Assembly (NCBI GenBank): GCA_964410725.1 | Contig: CAYPID010000003.1 | Coordinates: 1 to 64,000, forward strand | Reading direction: 5' to 3' | From: CALAZP01 sp964410725 | GTDB taxonomy: Bacteria > Bacteroidota > Bacteroidia > Chitinophagales > Saprospiraceae | DNA length: 64,000 nucleotides | Shown here: piece by piece, positions 51,434 to 60,814 of the stretch | Position numbering within the stretch: the first letter of the stretch is position 1 | Layout of the letters: each line of letters opens with the position of its first letter | Program-made: the position numbers and the translations under genes | Notes under the pieces: generated by a model | What the model was told of the DNA's origin: nothing | The model's database searches: none | Seen by the model: only the letters and a program-made list of their open reading frames with translations

Positions 51434-53884
51434 TTACTTAAGCGTATGACCAATAAATAGAATTTCGGCAAAAACCCCGGCGGCTGTTACTTCTGCTCCT
51501 GCACCAGGTCCTCTGACTACAAGTGGACGCTCCATATATCTCTCTGTAGTGAAAACAATCATATTGTCACTGCCATCTAAATTGAAAAATGGACTTTCTT
51601 TACCAACTTTCTGTAATCTCACAGACGCTTTACCGCCTTCTAGTTTGGCAATTACACAAAGTTTTTGATCAACAGAATCGAAAACCAATTTGGTGAAATT
51701 TTCATCTTCTAGAGGTAGTTGATCGAAAAAACTATTTATATCTGGCGCATCAATTAAATAGGAAGGAAGAATAGGTTCAAATGAAATGTCTGCCATTTCT
51801 AGCGGAAACCCTACCTCTCTGGAGAGAATAAGAATTTTCCTCATCACGTCCAACCCTCCTAAATCAGCTCTGGGATCTGGTTCGGTATATCCTAAATCCA
51901 AAGCTTCTTTGACAATACTGCTAAAAGATTTTCCAAGGGCTAAATTGTTAAAAATATAAGAAAGTGATCCAGATAGAACGCCTTCAATCTTAAGAATTTT
52001 ATCTCCACTGTCGATTAGGTTTCTTAGGGTAGAAATTACAGGTAATCCTGCTCCCACATTGGTTTCATAACTGAACAAGACGCCTCTTTTTCTAGCAGTT
52101 TCATGAAGATGTTTATAACTGTCGTAGTCAGCTGAATTTGCAATTTTATTGGGAGTAGAAATGGAGATGCTATTTTCTAATACAGCTAAGTATTGTTCTG
52201 CTACATCCTTACTCGCAGTATTGTCAACAAAAATGCTATTGGGTAAATTAAAGTCTTTCATCTTTGTGACAAATCTTTGAATGTCTGCGGATTCTTCAGA
52301 TTGCTCCAAATGATCTTTCCAATTATGAAGGTCAATTCCATCTTCATGGAATAGCATTTTTTGGCTGTTACTAATGCCTATTATTTTTAGATCAGTACCC
52401 TTTTGTGTCTTAAGGAAATTAGATTGTTTAGCAATTTGGGCAATAAGAGCTTTTCCGATTAGGCCTACTCCAACAATGAAGAGATGGAGTTGATTGGATT
52501 CCGAAAGGAAAAATCCATCATGTAATGCATTAAGCGCTTTTTCCTCGTCCTTTTGGGATACCACTACAGAAATATTAAGTTCTGACGAACCTTGCGCAAT
52601 TGCTACTACATTTATTCCATTTTTACCTAAGGCGTTAAACAAGCGACCTGCAATTCCTGGCATGTAGCGCATTTGTTCACCAATAATAGCAACGGTGGAA
52701 AGATTATTTTCAACTTTAATGGGATCAACTAGATTGCTTCTGATTTCGTTTTTGAAAGTTTCCTCCAATACCTCCCTGGCTAACTTGGCATTAGCAGGAT
52801 CAATGGCAAAACTTATAGAATATTCCGAAGAACCCTGAGTAATTAAAATCACATTGATTCCAGCTTGTGCTAATGAACTGAAAACTAGACCTGCTATACC
52901 AGGAACACCAAATAAACCACTACCTTGAATAGTTAAAAGTGAAATCTTTGAAATAGAAGAAATTCCTTTTACTGCTTTTTCTTGCTTTTGAGTTTTATTA
53001 GAAATTCTTGTTCCAATAAATTCAGGGTTAAAGGTGTTCTTGATATAAAGAGGAATTTTATTTACCATTACTGGGTGTAAAGTGGGAGGGTATATTACTT
53101 TAGCACCAAAATGAGACATTTCAAGAGCCTCCGAATAGGACATTTCAGATATGGTAAATGCTTTTTTAACCTTCCTTGGATCGGCAGTCAATACTCCGTC
53201 TACATCAGTCCAAATTTCCAGGACATCCGCTTCTAATCCAGCAGATAGTAAAGAAGCAGTGTAATCGGAACCACCTCGTCCCAATGTAGTAGTTAACCCC
53301 CCTTTGGCAGAGGCAATAAATCCTGTAACTATATGAATGCCAGAGTTTTGTGAATAATACTCCTTAATTTTTTCATAGGTCAATTTTAAATCTACTTTGG
53401 CATTCCCAAAATTTTTGTTGGTCTTGATAATTTGACGTGCATTCAAATATTTAGCTGGAATACCATGTTGTTGTAAGACGTAACTTATAATAAATGCTGA
53501 GTTTCTTTCTCCAAAACTCAATACATAATCCATTGTCCTTTTTGAAGCCTCTCGGACTAAAAATACCCCTGCCAATAAGTTTTTTAATACTTCGTGATTT
53601 TTATAGAGTTCGTCTTTAATCTCTTGTTTGAGGGGCCCAGAAAGTAATTTTTCTATTGCATCAAAGTGTCTTTTACTAAAAGATTCGAAAACATCTTGAT
53701 ATTTAGGATCCCCTTCTGAGGCAAGATGCGCCATTTCAATTAAGGAATCAGTAACTCCTCCAAATGCTGAAAAAACAACTGTGAATTTATCTCCTCTTCC
53801 GTAATAGGTTTTAAGAATAGAAACTATACTAAGAATACGTTCCGGGGTCCCAACCGAGGAACCACCAAATTTCAATACTTTCAT
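51434..53884 (-). CDS. thrA: Bifunctional aspartokinase / homoserine dehydrogenase
   Basis: First and third steps of threonine synthesis in one 816-residue chain. Residues 1-290 are the kinase (KFGGSSVGTPERI, TLGRGGSDYTASLLSAGL, EIWTDVDGVLTADPR). Two ACT domains follow at about 310-460, where threonine or another amino acid may exert feedback. The dehydrogenase (about 465-816) has FIVGVGLIGKALI and the ISFEPILPSYL region. It is the first gene of the seven-gene operon and has its own promoter upstream. No leader peptide with Thr/Ile codons was found. Confidence 0.96.
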   Translation of the reverse strand: MKVLKFGGSSVGTPERILSIVSILKTYYGRGDKFTVVFSAFGGVTDSLIEMAHLASEGDPKYQDVFESFSKRHFDAIEKLLSGPLKQEIKDELYKNHEVLKNLLAGVFLVREASKRTMDYVLSFGERNSAFIISYVLQQHGIPAKYLNARQIIKTNKNFGNAKVDLKLTYEKIKEYYSQNSGIHIVTGFIASAKGGLTTTLGRGGSDYTASLLSAGLEADVLEIWTDVDGVLTADPRKVKKAFTISEMSYSEALEMSHFGAKVIYPPTLHPVMVNKIPLYIKNTFNPEFIGTRISNKTQKQEKAVKGISSISKISLLTIQGSGLFGVPGIAGLVFSSLAQAGINVILITQGSSEYSISFAIDPANAKLAREVLEETFKNEIRSNLVDPIKVENNLSTVAIIGEQMRYMPGIAGRLFNALGKNGINVVAIAQGSSELNISVVVSQKDEEKALNALHDGFFLSESNQLHLFIVGVGLIGKALIAQIAKQSNFLKTQKGTDLKIIGISNSQKMLFHEDGIDLHNWKDHLEQSEESADIQRFVTKMKDFNLPNSIFVDNTASKDVAEQYLAVLENSISISTPNKIANSADYDSYKHLHETARKRGVLFSYETNVGAGLPVISTLRNLIDSGDKILKIEGVLSGSLSYIFNNLALGKSFSSIVKEALDLGYTEPDPRADLGGLDVMRKILILSREVGFPLEMADISFEPILPSYLIDAPDINSFFDQLPLEDENFTKLVFDSVDQKLCVIAKLEGGKASVRLQKVGKESPFFNLDGSDNMIVFTTERYMERPLVVRGPGAGAEVTAAGVFAEILFIGHTLK

Positions 53885-53926
53885 ATCGTTGTGTTAGTAG
53901 TAAGGCTTTATCGGAAATGGCGAAAA

Positions 53927-53957
53927 CAAATGTAGCCTTTTTTTAATATTGGTGAAA
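53927..53957 (-). promoter_or_regulatory. thrA operon promoter (Bacteroidota type)
   Basis: Minus strand TACATTTG (53927-53934) is identical to the rRNA -7 box. TTTC lies 19 nt upstream in place of TTTG. Transcription would begin near 53920, about 36 nt before thrA. Confidence 0.55.
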
Positions 53958-54006
53958 CCCTAGAATAATATCTTCCTTTCTTAAAAGAAATCTATTTGAG
54001 AATAAT

Positions 54007-54438
54007 TTATTGCGTTTCAAAAAGCTTTATAGCCTCATTTTCTTTATTTCTCATGATAATTAAATCCTTCTCGCTTTTATCACCATACCCACAAAGGTGT
54101 AAGATACCGTGAGACATAACCCTTATTAGTTCATTGTCAAAACTTAGGTTTAATTCTTCCGCGTTTTCTTTAATTCGATCGATACTTATAAAGATGTCGG
54201 CAGCGATTATTGGAAAGGATTCGTAAGGGAAAGTAATAATATCAGTTAAGGTATCGTGAGACAAATAGGACAGATTTAATTTATGTAAATAATCATCGCT
54301 ACAATAAATGTAGCTAATCTGCTGCAGTTGACCTTGGTGCATCTCAATTAATAAGCTCAACCATTTTCGATAGGTATTCCTTTTTTCAAGTACAAAATTT
54401 GTATCCTCATAAAAAAATGAAATTCGATCCTCCATCAA
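54007..54438 (-). CDS. ybeY: Endoribonuclease / rRNA maturation factor YbeY
   Basis: Metal-dependent RNase in 16S 3'-end maturation and ribosome quality control. The zinc motif is VMSHGILHLCGYGDKSEKD (HxxxHxxxxxD-like arrangement with Cys in place of one His spacing to check), and the N-terminal part has SYLSHDTLTDIITFPY. The usual family motif is HGxLHLxGxDH; here GYGD replaces GYDH, so the third ligand should be verified. At 143 residues it is of normal size. Its start overlaps the RsbW-like gene by 4 nt. Confidence 0.9.
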   Translation of the reverse strand: MMEDRISFFYEDTNFVLEKRNTYRKWLSLLIEMHQGQLQQISYIYCSDDYLHKLNLSYLSHDTLTDIITFPYESFPIIAADIFISIDRIKENAEELNLSFDNELIRVMSHGILHLCGYGDKSEKDLIIMRNKENEAIKLFETQ

Positions 54439-54821
54439 ATTTTAAACTCTAATTTAACGGTAGTGCCATTATTGCAATAACATACACCATCACATAATCT
54501 TTTCATAATAAAAACTCCCCGGCCTCCAACGCAAAATAGCCTCTCTTCCGCAGTTGGGTCCGGAATTTCATTTACATTGAATCCCTTTCCCTGGTCGGAG
54601 ACAGAAATAGAAATTTTATTTTTCTCTTCCGTTAAACTAATACAGACTTTTTTATTTGAATCTTGCTTGTTGCCGTGAATGATAGCGTTACTAACAGCTT
54701 CCGTTAAACTGATTAAAACGTTACCATACTGTTCCTCATCCAATCTATATTGTGTTGCAATTTTTTTTACAAACCATTCTAATTGCTGTAGTTCACTAGT
54801 GTTGGAAGATAGCTCAAGCAT
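54435..54821 (-). CDS. RsbW-like ATP-binding anti-sigma/regulatory kinase
   Basis: A 128-residue HATPase_c domain protein. The N box is LISLTEAVSNAIIHGNK, the G1 box is SVSDQGKGFNV and the G2 region is CVGGRGVFIMKRL. Free-standing kinases of this size phosphorylate anti-anti-sigma proteins or bind sigma factors. The matching SpoIIE phosphatase is encoded 24 kb away at 29334; no STAS-domain antagonist is in the window. It lies 20 nt after the DUF4175 gene. Confidence 0.87.
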   Translation of the reverse strand: MLELSSNTSELQQLEWFVKKIATQYRLDEEQYGNVLISLTEAVSNAIIHGNKQDSNKKVCISLTEEKNKISISVSDQGKGFNVNEIPDPTAEERLFCVGGRGVFIMKRLCDGVCYCNNGTTVKLEFKI

Positions 54822-54841
54822 TTTTACTCTTTTTATCCAAT

Positions 54842-57800
54842 TTATTCAAATTTAGTGCCAAATCCTCCCATGTAATTTTCCAGAAGCAGTTTGTAGAAAG
54901 GTTCTAATCCAGGAGCAGCTTTGCGGAATTCTTCAATTTCTGCTTTTCTTTTTTTAAGATATTCTTCTAATGAGGGAGGAACTACCCGATTTTTTTGACT
55001 AGCAGTTTCTGATTCTCTTTCGTTTTCCCATTCTTGCTCTCTTTCAGCTTTTTCGTGATCGAGTAATTTGGTTAGTATTTCTTCTTGTCTTTTCATCATC
55101 TCATTGGTCAATTTTTTATTGACCAAATCGGTCTCAACTTTATCCATCTCTTCTACCAACTCCTGAAGTAATGGGTCGCCCTTTCCCTGACCTTGCAACT
55201 CCTTTATTTTTTCCTCTAAAGCTTTTCTCAGAGCTGCCTGTTTTGCAGCCATTTCTGCAAATTCTTTTGAACTAGCCCCTCCAGGTTTTTTACCCGCTTC
55301 CTGCATTTCTTGATTCAAAGATTGTTGACCATCGCTCATTTTATCTTGAGGTTCGTTTCCATTTTGCTGACCTTGAGGTTGACTACACATCTGTTGACCC
55401 GCCATCATTTGTGACATCTGTTGCTGCATTTGCTGCATTACTTCACTAAGCATTAAAGCTAGGTCATTGGTATAAGTCATCACTCGTTGTTGAAAATTTC
55501 CAGCAAGAGGCACTTTTCTTTCTTCCAAATGCCGGATGCTCAAGTCTAAATTTTCTTCTACTGCAACTACCTTTTCTGTTAAAAATGCTTCAAGTTGAAA
55601 AACTCTTTTAGCAAGTTCATTTAAACTATCTTTCGCCAAAGCGAAATCGTCCTTTAATTTGAATTGATTTTGTACTTGGGAAACATAGAGAGGGGTGTTA
55701 ATAGCAGTAGTACTTAACTCTCCCATTAAATCTTCCTGTTCAAACGAAATGCCTATTAAATTTTCCATTAATTGTCGAAGTGCAGCCATATCTTCCTGCA
55801 TTTGTTGCATTTTGGATTCCTGCATTTGCTGAGTCATTTGATCAGCAGCATCCTTTAACTCTTGTGCAGCTTTTTTCTGCTCGCTAGCTGCCTTTTTGTT
55901 GTCTTGTTGATTTAGTTGTTTCTTACTCTCATTCAACTGCTTTTCAGCTCGATCAATATTTTCCTCGGGTAACTTCAAATCCTGAGGGGATTTGGAGTTA
56001 TTACTCTTGTCCTTTATTTTGTCTAAGTCTTCTTGTATTTCTTTAAGCTGATCTTCAAAATTTTCTATATCCTCCTGAGAAGTTTTATTATCCTCGGAGC
56101 CCGAATTATCATCCAATTTTTGAGCGGAGTCTTCTAGTTTTTTACTTAAATCCTCTAGTTGATCAATAGCTTCTTTCATCTCTTTTTCAAGCTCCAATTG
56201 TTGGAATAATTCCATCAACCGATCAAGGTTGGTTTCCAGGACTTTTTCATTTTTATTGACCTTGTCCAACATCTCTAATAGCTGTTCCTTGTCAAGCTGA
56301 TTCATCAACTCTTCAATTTTTTGAAGAATCTCATTTAACTCCTCATTTTCTAATTCTTCTAATAAATCTTCTAAAGATTCTTGTTGGTCCAGAACTTCCT
56401 CGTCAGTATCTTGTAAAATCTGCTGATTCTTTAAATTTTCCTCAAATCGTTCTTTAGCTTCTTCAATCAGATTTTCTACATTTTTTTGTTTGTTAACAAG
56501 CTTTTCCAATTCTTTTTTGTCTTGCCACTCCAATTCTTTTTTTTGCAGCAGGTTATTTTTGAATTGTTCCACCTCATTGCGTAGTTCTTTATTTTCTCGA
56601 ATAGCAGTTTTCAATTTCGCTTTAAATTCTTCCTCATTTTCTTGTTCCTTTTCTTTGAAGTCCTCTTTAGTTGGCAATTTTTTTTGCATCCTTTCGGTAA
56701 AAGAACTCTTAAACCCGTTGACGACATCGTTATCGATGATTTCGAAATAATAGGTTACCTCATCACCAGGAGTTAGCTCCAATGTTGTAAAATCAAAATC
56801 AAATTGAAAAGTCTCCTCAGAAATTTCTGAATCAAATTTTTTAACCACTATCGATGAATCAATTGTGAGATTTTCCCTTTTGATAACATAGTGAAAGAGC
56901 AGTTGAGTGAGCCCATAATCATCTTTTAGATCTCCTGCGAAATAGAAAAAGTTAGGGTCTATTTCATCAGGATAGCTTTTGATAGATATGGCCGGATATT
57001 CATCTTGTATTACTTTAATAAAATATTCCACTGAATCAACTCGAGAACTCCAATCATTACCAATCAATACTGAGTAGTAGCTGGATTGCAACATAGATTT
57101 TGACAATGAAAAATCGGATTCTGAGATACTATTAGCTTGCTCGGGATTTGAAGAGTCAAATTTTAGAGAAATGCCATCAGTATGTTGGGCATGGAACAAC
57201 CAAGTTATTTGAGTTCCTTCTGGTATTATCAAATCGCCAGTATTTTCAAGCGTCTCTGAGCGAAGTTGTGTATGTTCGGGATAGTTTAAGGAAATTTCAA
57301 AACCTAATATCATGGGTTTTGAAACTATAGAAATTTGGTATTCTTTGGAGAAAATGGACCCGGAATTAAGTCTAAAATTGATTGGTTCGGATACATTTCT
57401 AAAGACATATGAGTAAATATTATGATCCTCTTTTCGAAGTTTGTACCTGTAATCTCCGATCAATACGTAGGCTTCATTGGGAATGGCCTTACCATCAATC
57501 TTAATTTTTAGATTAAAGTTATCATATTGCGCAACTTCCAGCTGGGTATTTTGAATAGTAAATTTAAATGGTGCGGGTTTTTCAAATTCAGTATTATTAT
57601 TTATAAATCTAAATGTACTATCAGTCAGCACAGAAGGAGCACTGAATAAAAGAATGAAAAACAGTAATATCGGGGGCAAAGCAAATCGCAAATATTTTTT
57701 GTTTTCACTAAGATTGATAGCTTTTCGGAAAGGTGTAAGTTTAATGTCATCAGACTTTTGATCTATGCCAGCTAAGATCAGTGCATTTGAATTGGTATTG

Positions 57801-58168
57801 CTTTGTAATTGAGCATTTAAGTCTAAAATATTAATAAGTTTATCTTGAACATTTGAAAAATATTTTCCAATAATCAGAGCTGCATCATTATGACTGATTA
57901 CATCGCCTAATCGAAAAAATTTGAAAAGCGGTCCAAATACCCATATAGCAATAAAAGAAAGGCAGGAAAGGAAGTACACTGCCAATAAGGTTTTTCTTAG
58001 TGTCGGAGAAAAATAAAAGTAATATTCACTGATACTAAAGGCTAGAAAAAGACCGACTATAAGACCAACACTATAGAGTGAACCCCGGATAATTTTGTTG
58101 AGATAATACTTGCGAATGAAAGCATCTAGTTTTGAAATTAAAAGTTGGTAATTTTCCATTCTATTCAT
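54842..58168 (-). CDS. DUF4175 membrane and coiled-coil protein
   Basis: A very long protein (about 1100 residues). Two N-terminal membrane helices (about 28-48 and 60-80) and a third at about 160-180 precede a beta-rich periplasmic-type region. From about 510 there are some 400 residues of charged coiled coil rich in E, K, Q and L. Then comes a Met/Gln-rich segment (QMQQQMSQMMAGQQM). The C-terminus ends PFYKLLLENYMGGF. I recognise the DUF4175 family of Bacteroidota, of unknown function. Two ATGs (58168, 58159) are possible starts. The amount of coiled coil suggests a structural role or large assembly. Confidence 0.8.
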   Translation of the reverse strand: MNRMENYQLLISKLDAFIRKYYLNKIIRGSLYSVGLIVGLFLAFSISEYYFYFSPTLRKTLLAVYFLSCLSFIAIWVFGPLFKFFRLGDVISHNDAALIIGKYFSNVQDKLINILDLNAQLQSNTNSNALILAGIDQKSDDIKLTPFRKAINLSENKKYLRFALPPILLFFILLFSAPSVLTDSTFRFINNNTEFEKPAPFKFTIQNTQLEVAQYDNFNLKIKIDGKAIPNEAYVLIGDYRYKLRKEDHNIYSYVFRNVSEPINFRLNSGSIFSKEYQISIVSKPMILGFEISLNYPEHTQLRSETLENTGDLIIPEGTQITWLFHAQHTDGISLKFDSSNPEQANSISESDFSLSKSMLQSSYYSVLIGNDWSSRVDSVEYFIKVIQDEYPAISIKSYPDEIDPNFFYFAGDLKDDYGLTQLLFHYVIKRENLTIDSSIVVKKFDSEISEETFQFDFDFTTLELTPGDEVTYYFEIIDNDVVNGFKSSFTERMQKKLPTKEDFKEKEQENEEEFKAKLKTAIRENKELRNEVEQFKNNLLQKKELEWQDKKELEKLVNKQKNVENLIEEAKERFEENLKNQQILQDTDEEVLDQQESLEDLLEELENEELNEILQKIEELMNQLDKEQLLEMLDKVNKNEKVLETNLDRLMELFQQLELEKEMKEAIDQLEDLSKKLEDSAQKLDDNSGSEDNKTSQEDIENFEDQLKEIQEDLDKIKDKSNNSKSPQDLKLPEENIDRAEKQLNESKKQLNQQDNKKAASEQKKAAQELKDAADQMTQQMQESKMQQMQEDMAALRQLMENLIGISFEQEDLMGELSTTAINTPLYVSQVQNQFKLKDDFALAKDSLNELAKRVFQLEAFLTEKVVAVEENLDLSIRHLEERKVPLAGNFQQRVMTYTNDLALMLSEVMQQMQQQMSQMMAGQQMCSQPQGQQNGNEPQDKMSDGQQSLNQEMQEAGKKPGGASSKEFAEMAAKQAALRKALEEKIKELQGQGKGDPLLQELVEEMDKVETDLVNKKLTNEMMKRQEEILTKLLDHEKAEREQEWENERESETASQKNRVVPPSLEEYLKKRKAEIEEFRKAAPGLEPFYKLLLENYMGGFGTKFE

Positions 58169-58252
58169 AACCAGAATTTACAGTGACTTATTCATCAACG
58201 ATTTAATACATTCATTGGTTGCTCAAATAATCAACAAATGTAATATACCAAG

Positions 58253-60808
58253 TTATTTGAATGCAAAGTAAAGGTCAATTAAAGTTTGGTCTCTTTCTTT
58301 GGATAAAATTTTATCAATCAATACATTGGCCTCTGTTCGCACTGAGGGATCGATGTTTTTCCAAACTTTAGCTAAATGATAAATGGCATAAGTAGCTGCG
58401 TATTTCCGCAGTCTTGAATTGCGTGAATCTAGCGCTATTTGATAAATCTTTAATAGGCCACTTTCTGGAAATAATGATAAATAACTTTCGTAAAAATTAA
58501 TGGTATAATCATCTTTGATAGTGTAAAGGTGCCTTTCAAAAAATGAAAGTTTATCAAGCATTTTCCTTTGTGAATAAAATTTACCTAAAGCTTCTATAAT
58601 TAAAGATTCAACCCGATTTTCAAAAGAAGTGATCAGTTCAATTTCGCCTAAGCTCAGGGGTGCAGCTGTTAATGTCTTAATCAGTTCAGCTAAAACTTTA
58701 GGATTTTTTTCTTGAGATAGCCTATTTAAAAGCAATTTACTATCCTCTATTTTGGATAATCTTCTATGCACTCGCCAAGCTAAGGCTCGATTTTCTGTTA
58801 TTTGATCAATGGTGCCAATTTTGATTAGCGTATCGGCAAAGCTTTCCAATTGATAATCTTCAATGGCTTGGAGTGCTAATTCTTGAAAAATAGGAGACGG
58901 ATTTTTAAGCCCCCATATTACAGCCTTTTCTCTTGTGTTATCGTCCCCAATGGACATTATTTCCTCAAAAGATTTGATTTTCCAACCGCTATTGACAGGT
59001 AAGGACAGTAATTTTTCCCATTGGGATAAACTAAAGTTTACGGAGTATTCTGCAAGAAGATCTAGTCCGGGGTCTATTATTACAAATTCAGGAGCAACAG
59101 GTAAAGAAAAAGAAATTTGTTCCTTTCCTTTGGACATGAAAAATTCATATTCTAGGAAATCTTCTTGTAGTACATATCCTATTTTGATAGGAAATGAAAA
59201 TAAATGTTGAAATTCTTGCTTGAAGGCATGCTCCTGAGAAATCACCAAATTAAAAGTAGAGGTACTAGAGTCATAGTTAGATTCATAAGAAATTCTGGGG
59301 TGGCCCGGTTGATAAAACCATTGGGTAAAAAATTGTTGGAGATCTAATCCGCTAACTTCTTCGAATGCTAATCTTAGGTGGTCAATCTCGGTATTGGAAT
59401 ATTCATTTTCCTTCAAATAGTAGGAAACCCCATCAAAAAAACCACGATCTCCTAAGTAGGTACGAAGCATATGCAATACTGCACCACCTTTATTGTAAGT
59501 ATGTGTGTTGAAAAGTTTTTCAGGGTCAGAATAATAGTAAGACACCAAAGGTAATGGTCCAGCCAAATAGGCATCTTGAAAGTACTCCTGGGCATTGATA
59601 AATCTGTGATATTCTCCCGCTTCTTTTCCGTGATAATTGGAAATCCAAAGCGCCTCTCCATAATTGGCAAACCCTTCATTTAAGGTAATATTAGCCCAAT
59701 TTTCGCAGGTTACTAAATTGCCAAACCAATGATGGACCAATTCATGTGCAACGATAGCATCATTACCCAGACCACTAATTTCGTTCCTATGCCCCTGGAT
59801 GAAATCACCGTAAATTACAGCAGTAGTATTTTCCATAGCTCCACTAACGAAATCCTGTACAATAATTTGTTTATAGTTAGGCCAGGGAAATCGATAATGG
59901 AAGGTATCGGAGAAAAAATCAATCATTGCAGGCACCTGACCAAAAATGGATGAGATATCACTCTTAAATCCAGGTTGTACAAAATACTCTAAATCAACAG
60001 GTCCAGAGGTGTCCTTTTGGTAATCGAATTGACCAATAGTAATTGAAGTAAGGTATGGAGATTGAGGGAGGCTTAATTCCCAATAATCTGTCTTGGTCCC
60101 GTCGTTATTATTTTGAGAGTTGATTAAAATACCATTGGAAATAGAGGTTAAGGCCGTATCTATGGTTAATGAAATAGATTGAGTAACTTTTTCATTAGGT
60201 TGATTAATCGTAGGAAACCATTTAGCACTCCATTGAGTTTCTCCCAAGGTCCAGATTTCTTTTCTTCTATTTGTTAAGGAATCTTCCATAATAAAATAGA
60301 GCCCTTTATCATCTCCATTACTTTGATGATTTTCATCTGATGCAGGAACCACCCGATAATGAATAATTACCTCAAGGGTATCATTGGGGTGTACAACCAT
60401 ATCAGGATCAAATTTCAATTGCTTTCCGTTATAGGAATATTGAAAACTCACAGGAGAATGATTGGACATTAAGGCTAGAGAATCTAAGCTAAAATTGATG
60501 GCATCAATTTCAAAAGATTCTAACGGATAATAATAAGGTTTTAAAAGTAAACTTGCTTGCCCAATCACCATCTTGGCTTCCCAATTAAAAGATAGAGATA
60601 ATTGGTTGTGAATTAGATCTACGGTTTTAGGAGCACTTTCTTGATATTTTAGGTTTATATCTTGGTGAGTAGTTTTAGAAGATAAAACCACCAAAGTATC
60701 TAAAAAGGTGGTATCAAATTCTTCATAACTTGAAAGACCGCTTGTCAAACCAGTTTGACAAGAATAGGTGAATAAAGAAACTCCGAGAATTACAAAAAGG
60801 AAACGCAT
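58253..60808 (-). CDS. M1 family metallopeptidase (lipoprotein) with HEAT-like tail
   Basis: Lipoprotein (signal ending FTYSC) with a gluzincin domain. The exopeptidase motif is GAMENTTAVIYGD near residue 325, the zinc motif HELVHHWFGNLV near 360, and the second Glu in TLNEGFANYGEAL. These are the classical aminopeptidase N motifs. The C-terminal 240 residues are helical repeats like HEAT (ENRALAWRVHRRLSKIED, RKYAATYAIYHLAKVW). It would sit on the outer membrane. A second, more divergent M1 enzyme is at 46866. It is 6 nt after the alpha/beta hydrolase gene. Confidence 0.92.
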   Translation of the reverse strand: MRFLFVILGVSLFTYSCQTGLTSGLSSYEEFDTTFLDTLVVLSSKTTHQDINLKYQESAPKTVDLIHNQLSLSFNWEAKMVIGQASLLLKPYYYPLESFEIDAINFSLDSLALMSNHSPVSFQYSYNGKQLKFDPDMVVHPNDTLEVIIHYRVVPASDENHQSNGDDKGLYFIMEDSLTNRRKEIWTLGETQWSAKWFPTINQPNEKVTQSISLTIDTALTSISNGILINSQNNNDGTKTDYWELSLPQSPYLTSITIGQFDYQKDTSGPVDLEYFVQPGFKSDISSIFGQVPAMIDFFSDTFHYRFPWPNYKQIIVQDFVSGAMENTTAVIYGDFIQGHRNEISGLGNDAIVAHELVHHWFGNLVTCENWANITLNEGFANYGEALWISNYHGKEAGEYHRFINAQEYFQDAYLAGPLPLVSYYYSDPEKLFNTHTYNKGGAVLHMLRTYLGDRGFFDGVSYYLKENEYSNTEIDHLRLAFEEVSGLDLQQFFTQWFYQPGHPRISYESNYDSSTSTFNLVISQEHAFKQEFQHLFSFPIKIGYVLQEDFLEYEFFMSKGKEQISFSLPVAPEFVIIDPGLDLLAEYSVNFSLSQWEKLLSLPVNSGWKIKSFEEIMSIGDDNTREKAVIWGLKNPSPIFQELALQAIEDYQLESFADTLIKIGTIDQITENRALAWRVHRRLSKIEDSKLLLNRLSQEKNPKVLAELIKTLTAAPLSLGEIELITSFENRVESLIIEALGKFYSQRKMLDKLSFFERHLYTIKDDYTINFYESYLSLFPESGLLKIYQIALDSRNSRLRKYAATYAIYHLAKVWKNIDPSVRTEANVLIDKILSKERDQTLIDLYFAFK

Positions 60809-60814
60809 TTAAAT

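Noticed and set aside
53885..53920. A thr leader peptide with repeated Thr codons (ACT ACT AAC ACA ACG) before thrA
   Set aside because: The frame has an in-frame TAA just upstream and no start codon, and no attenuator hairpin is seen.
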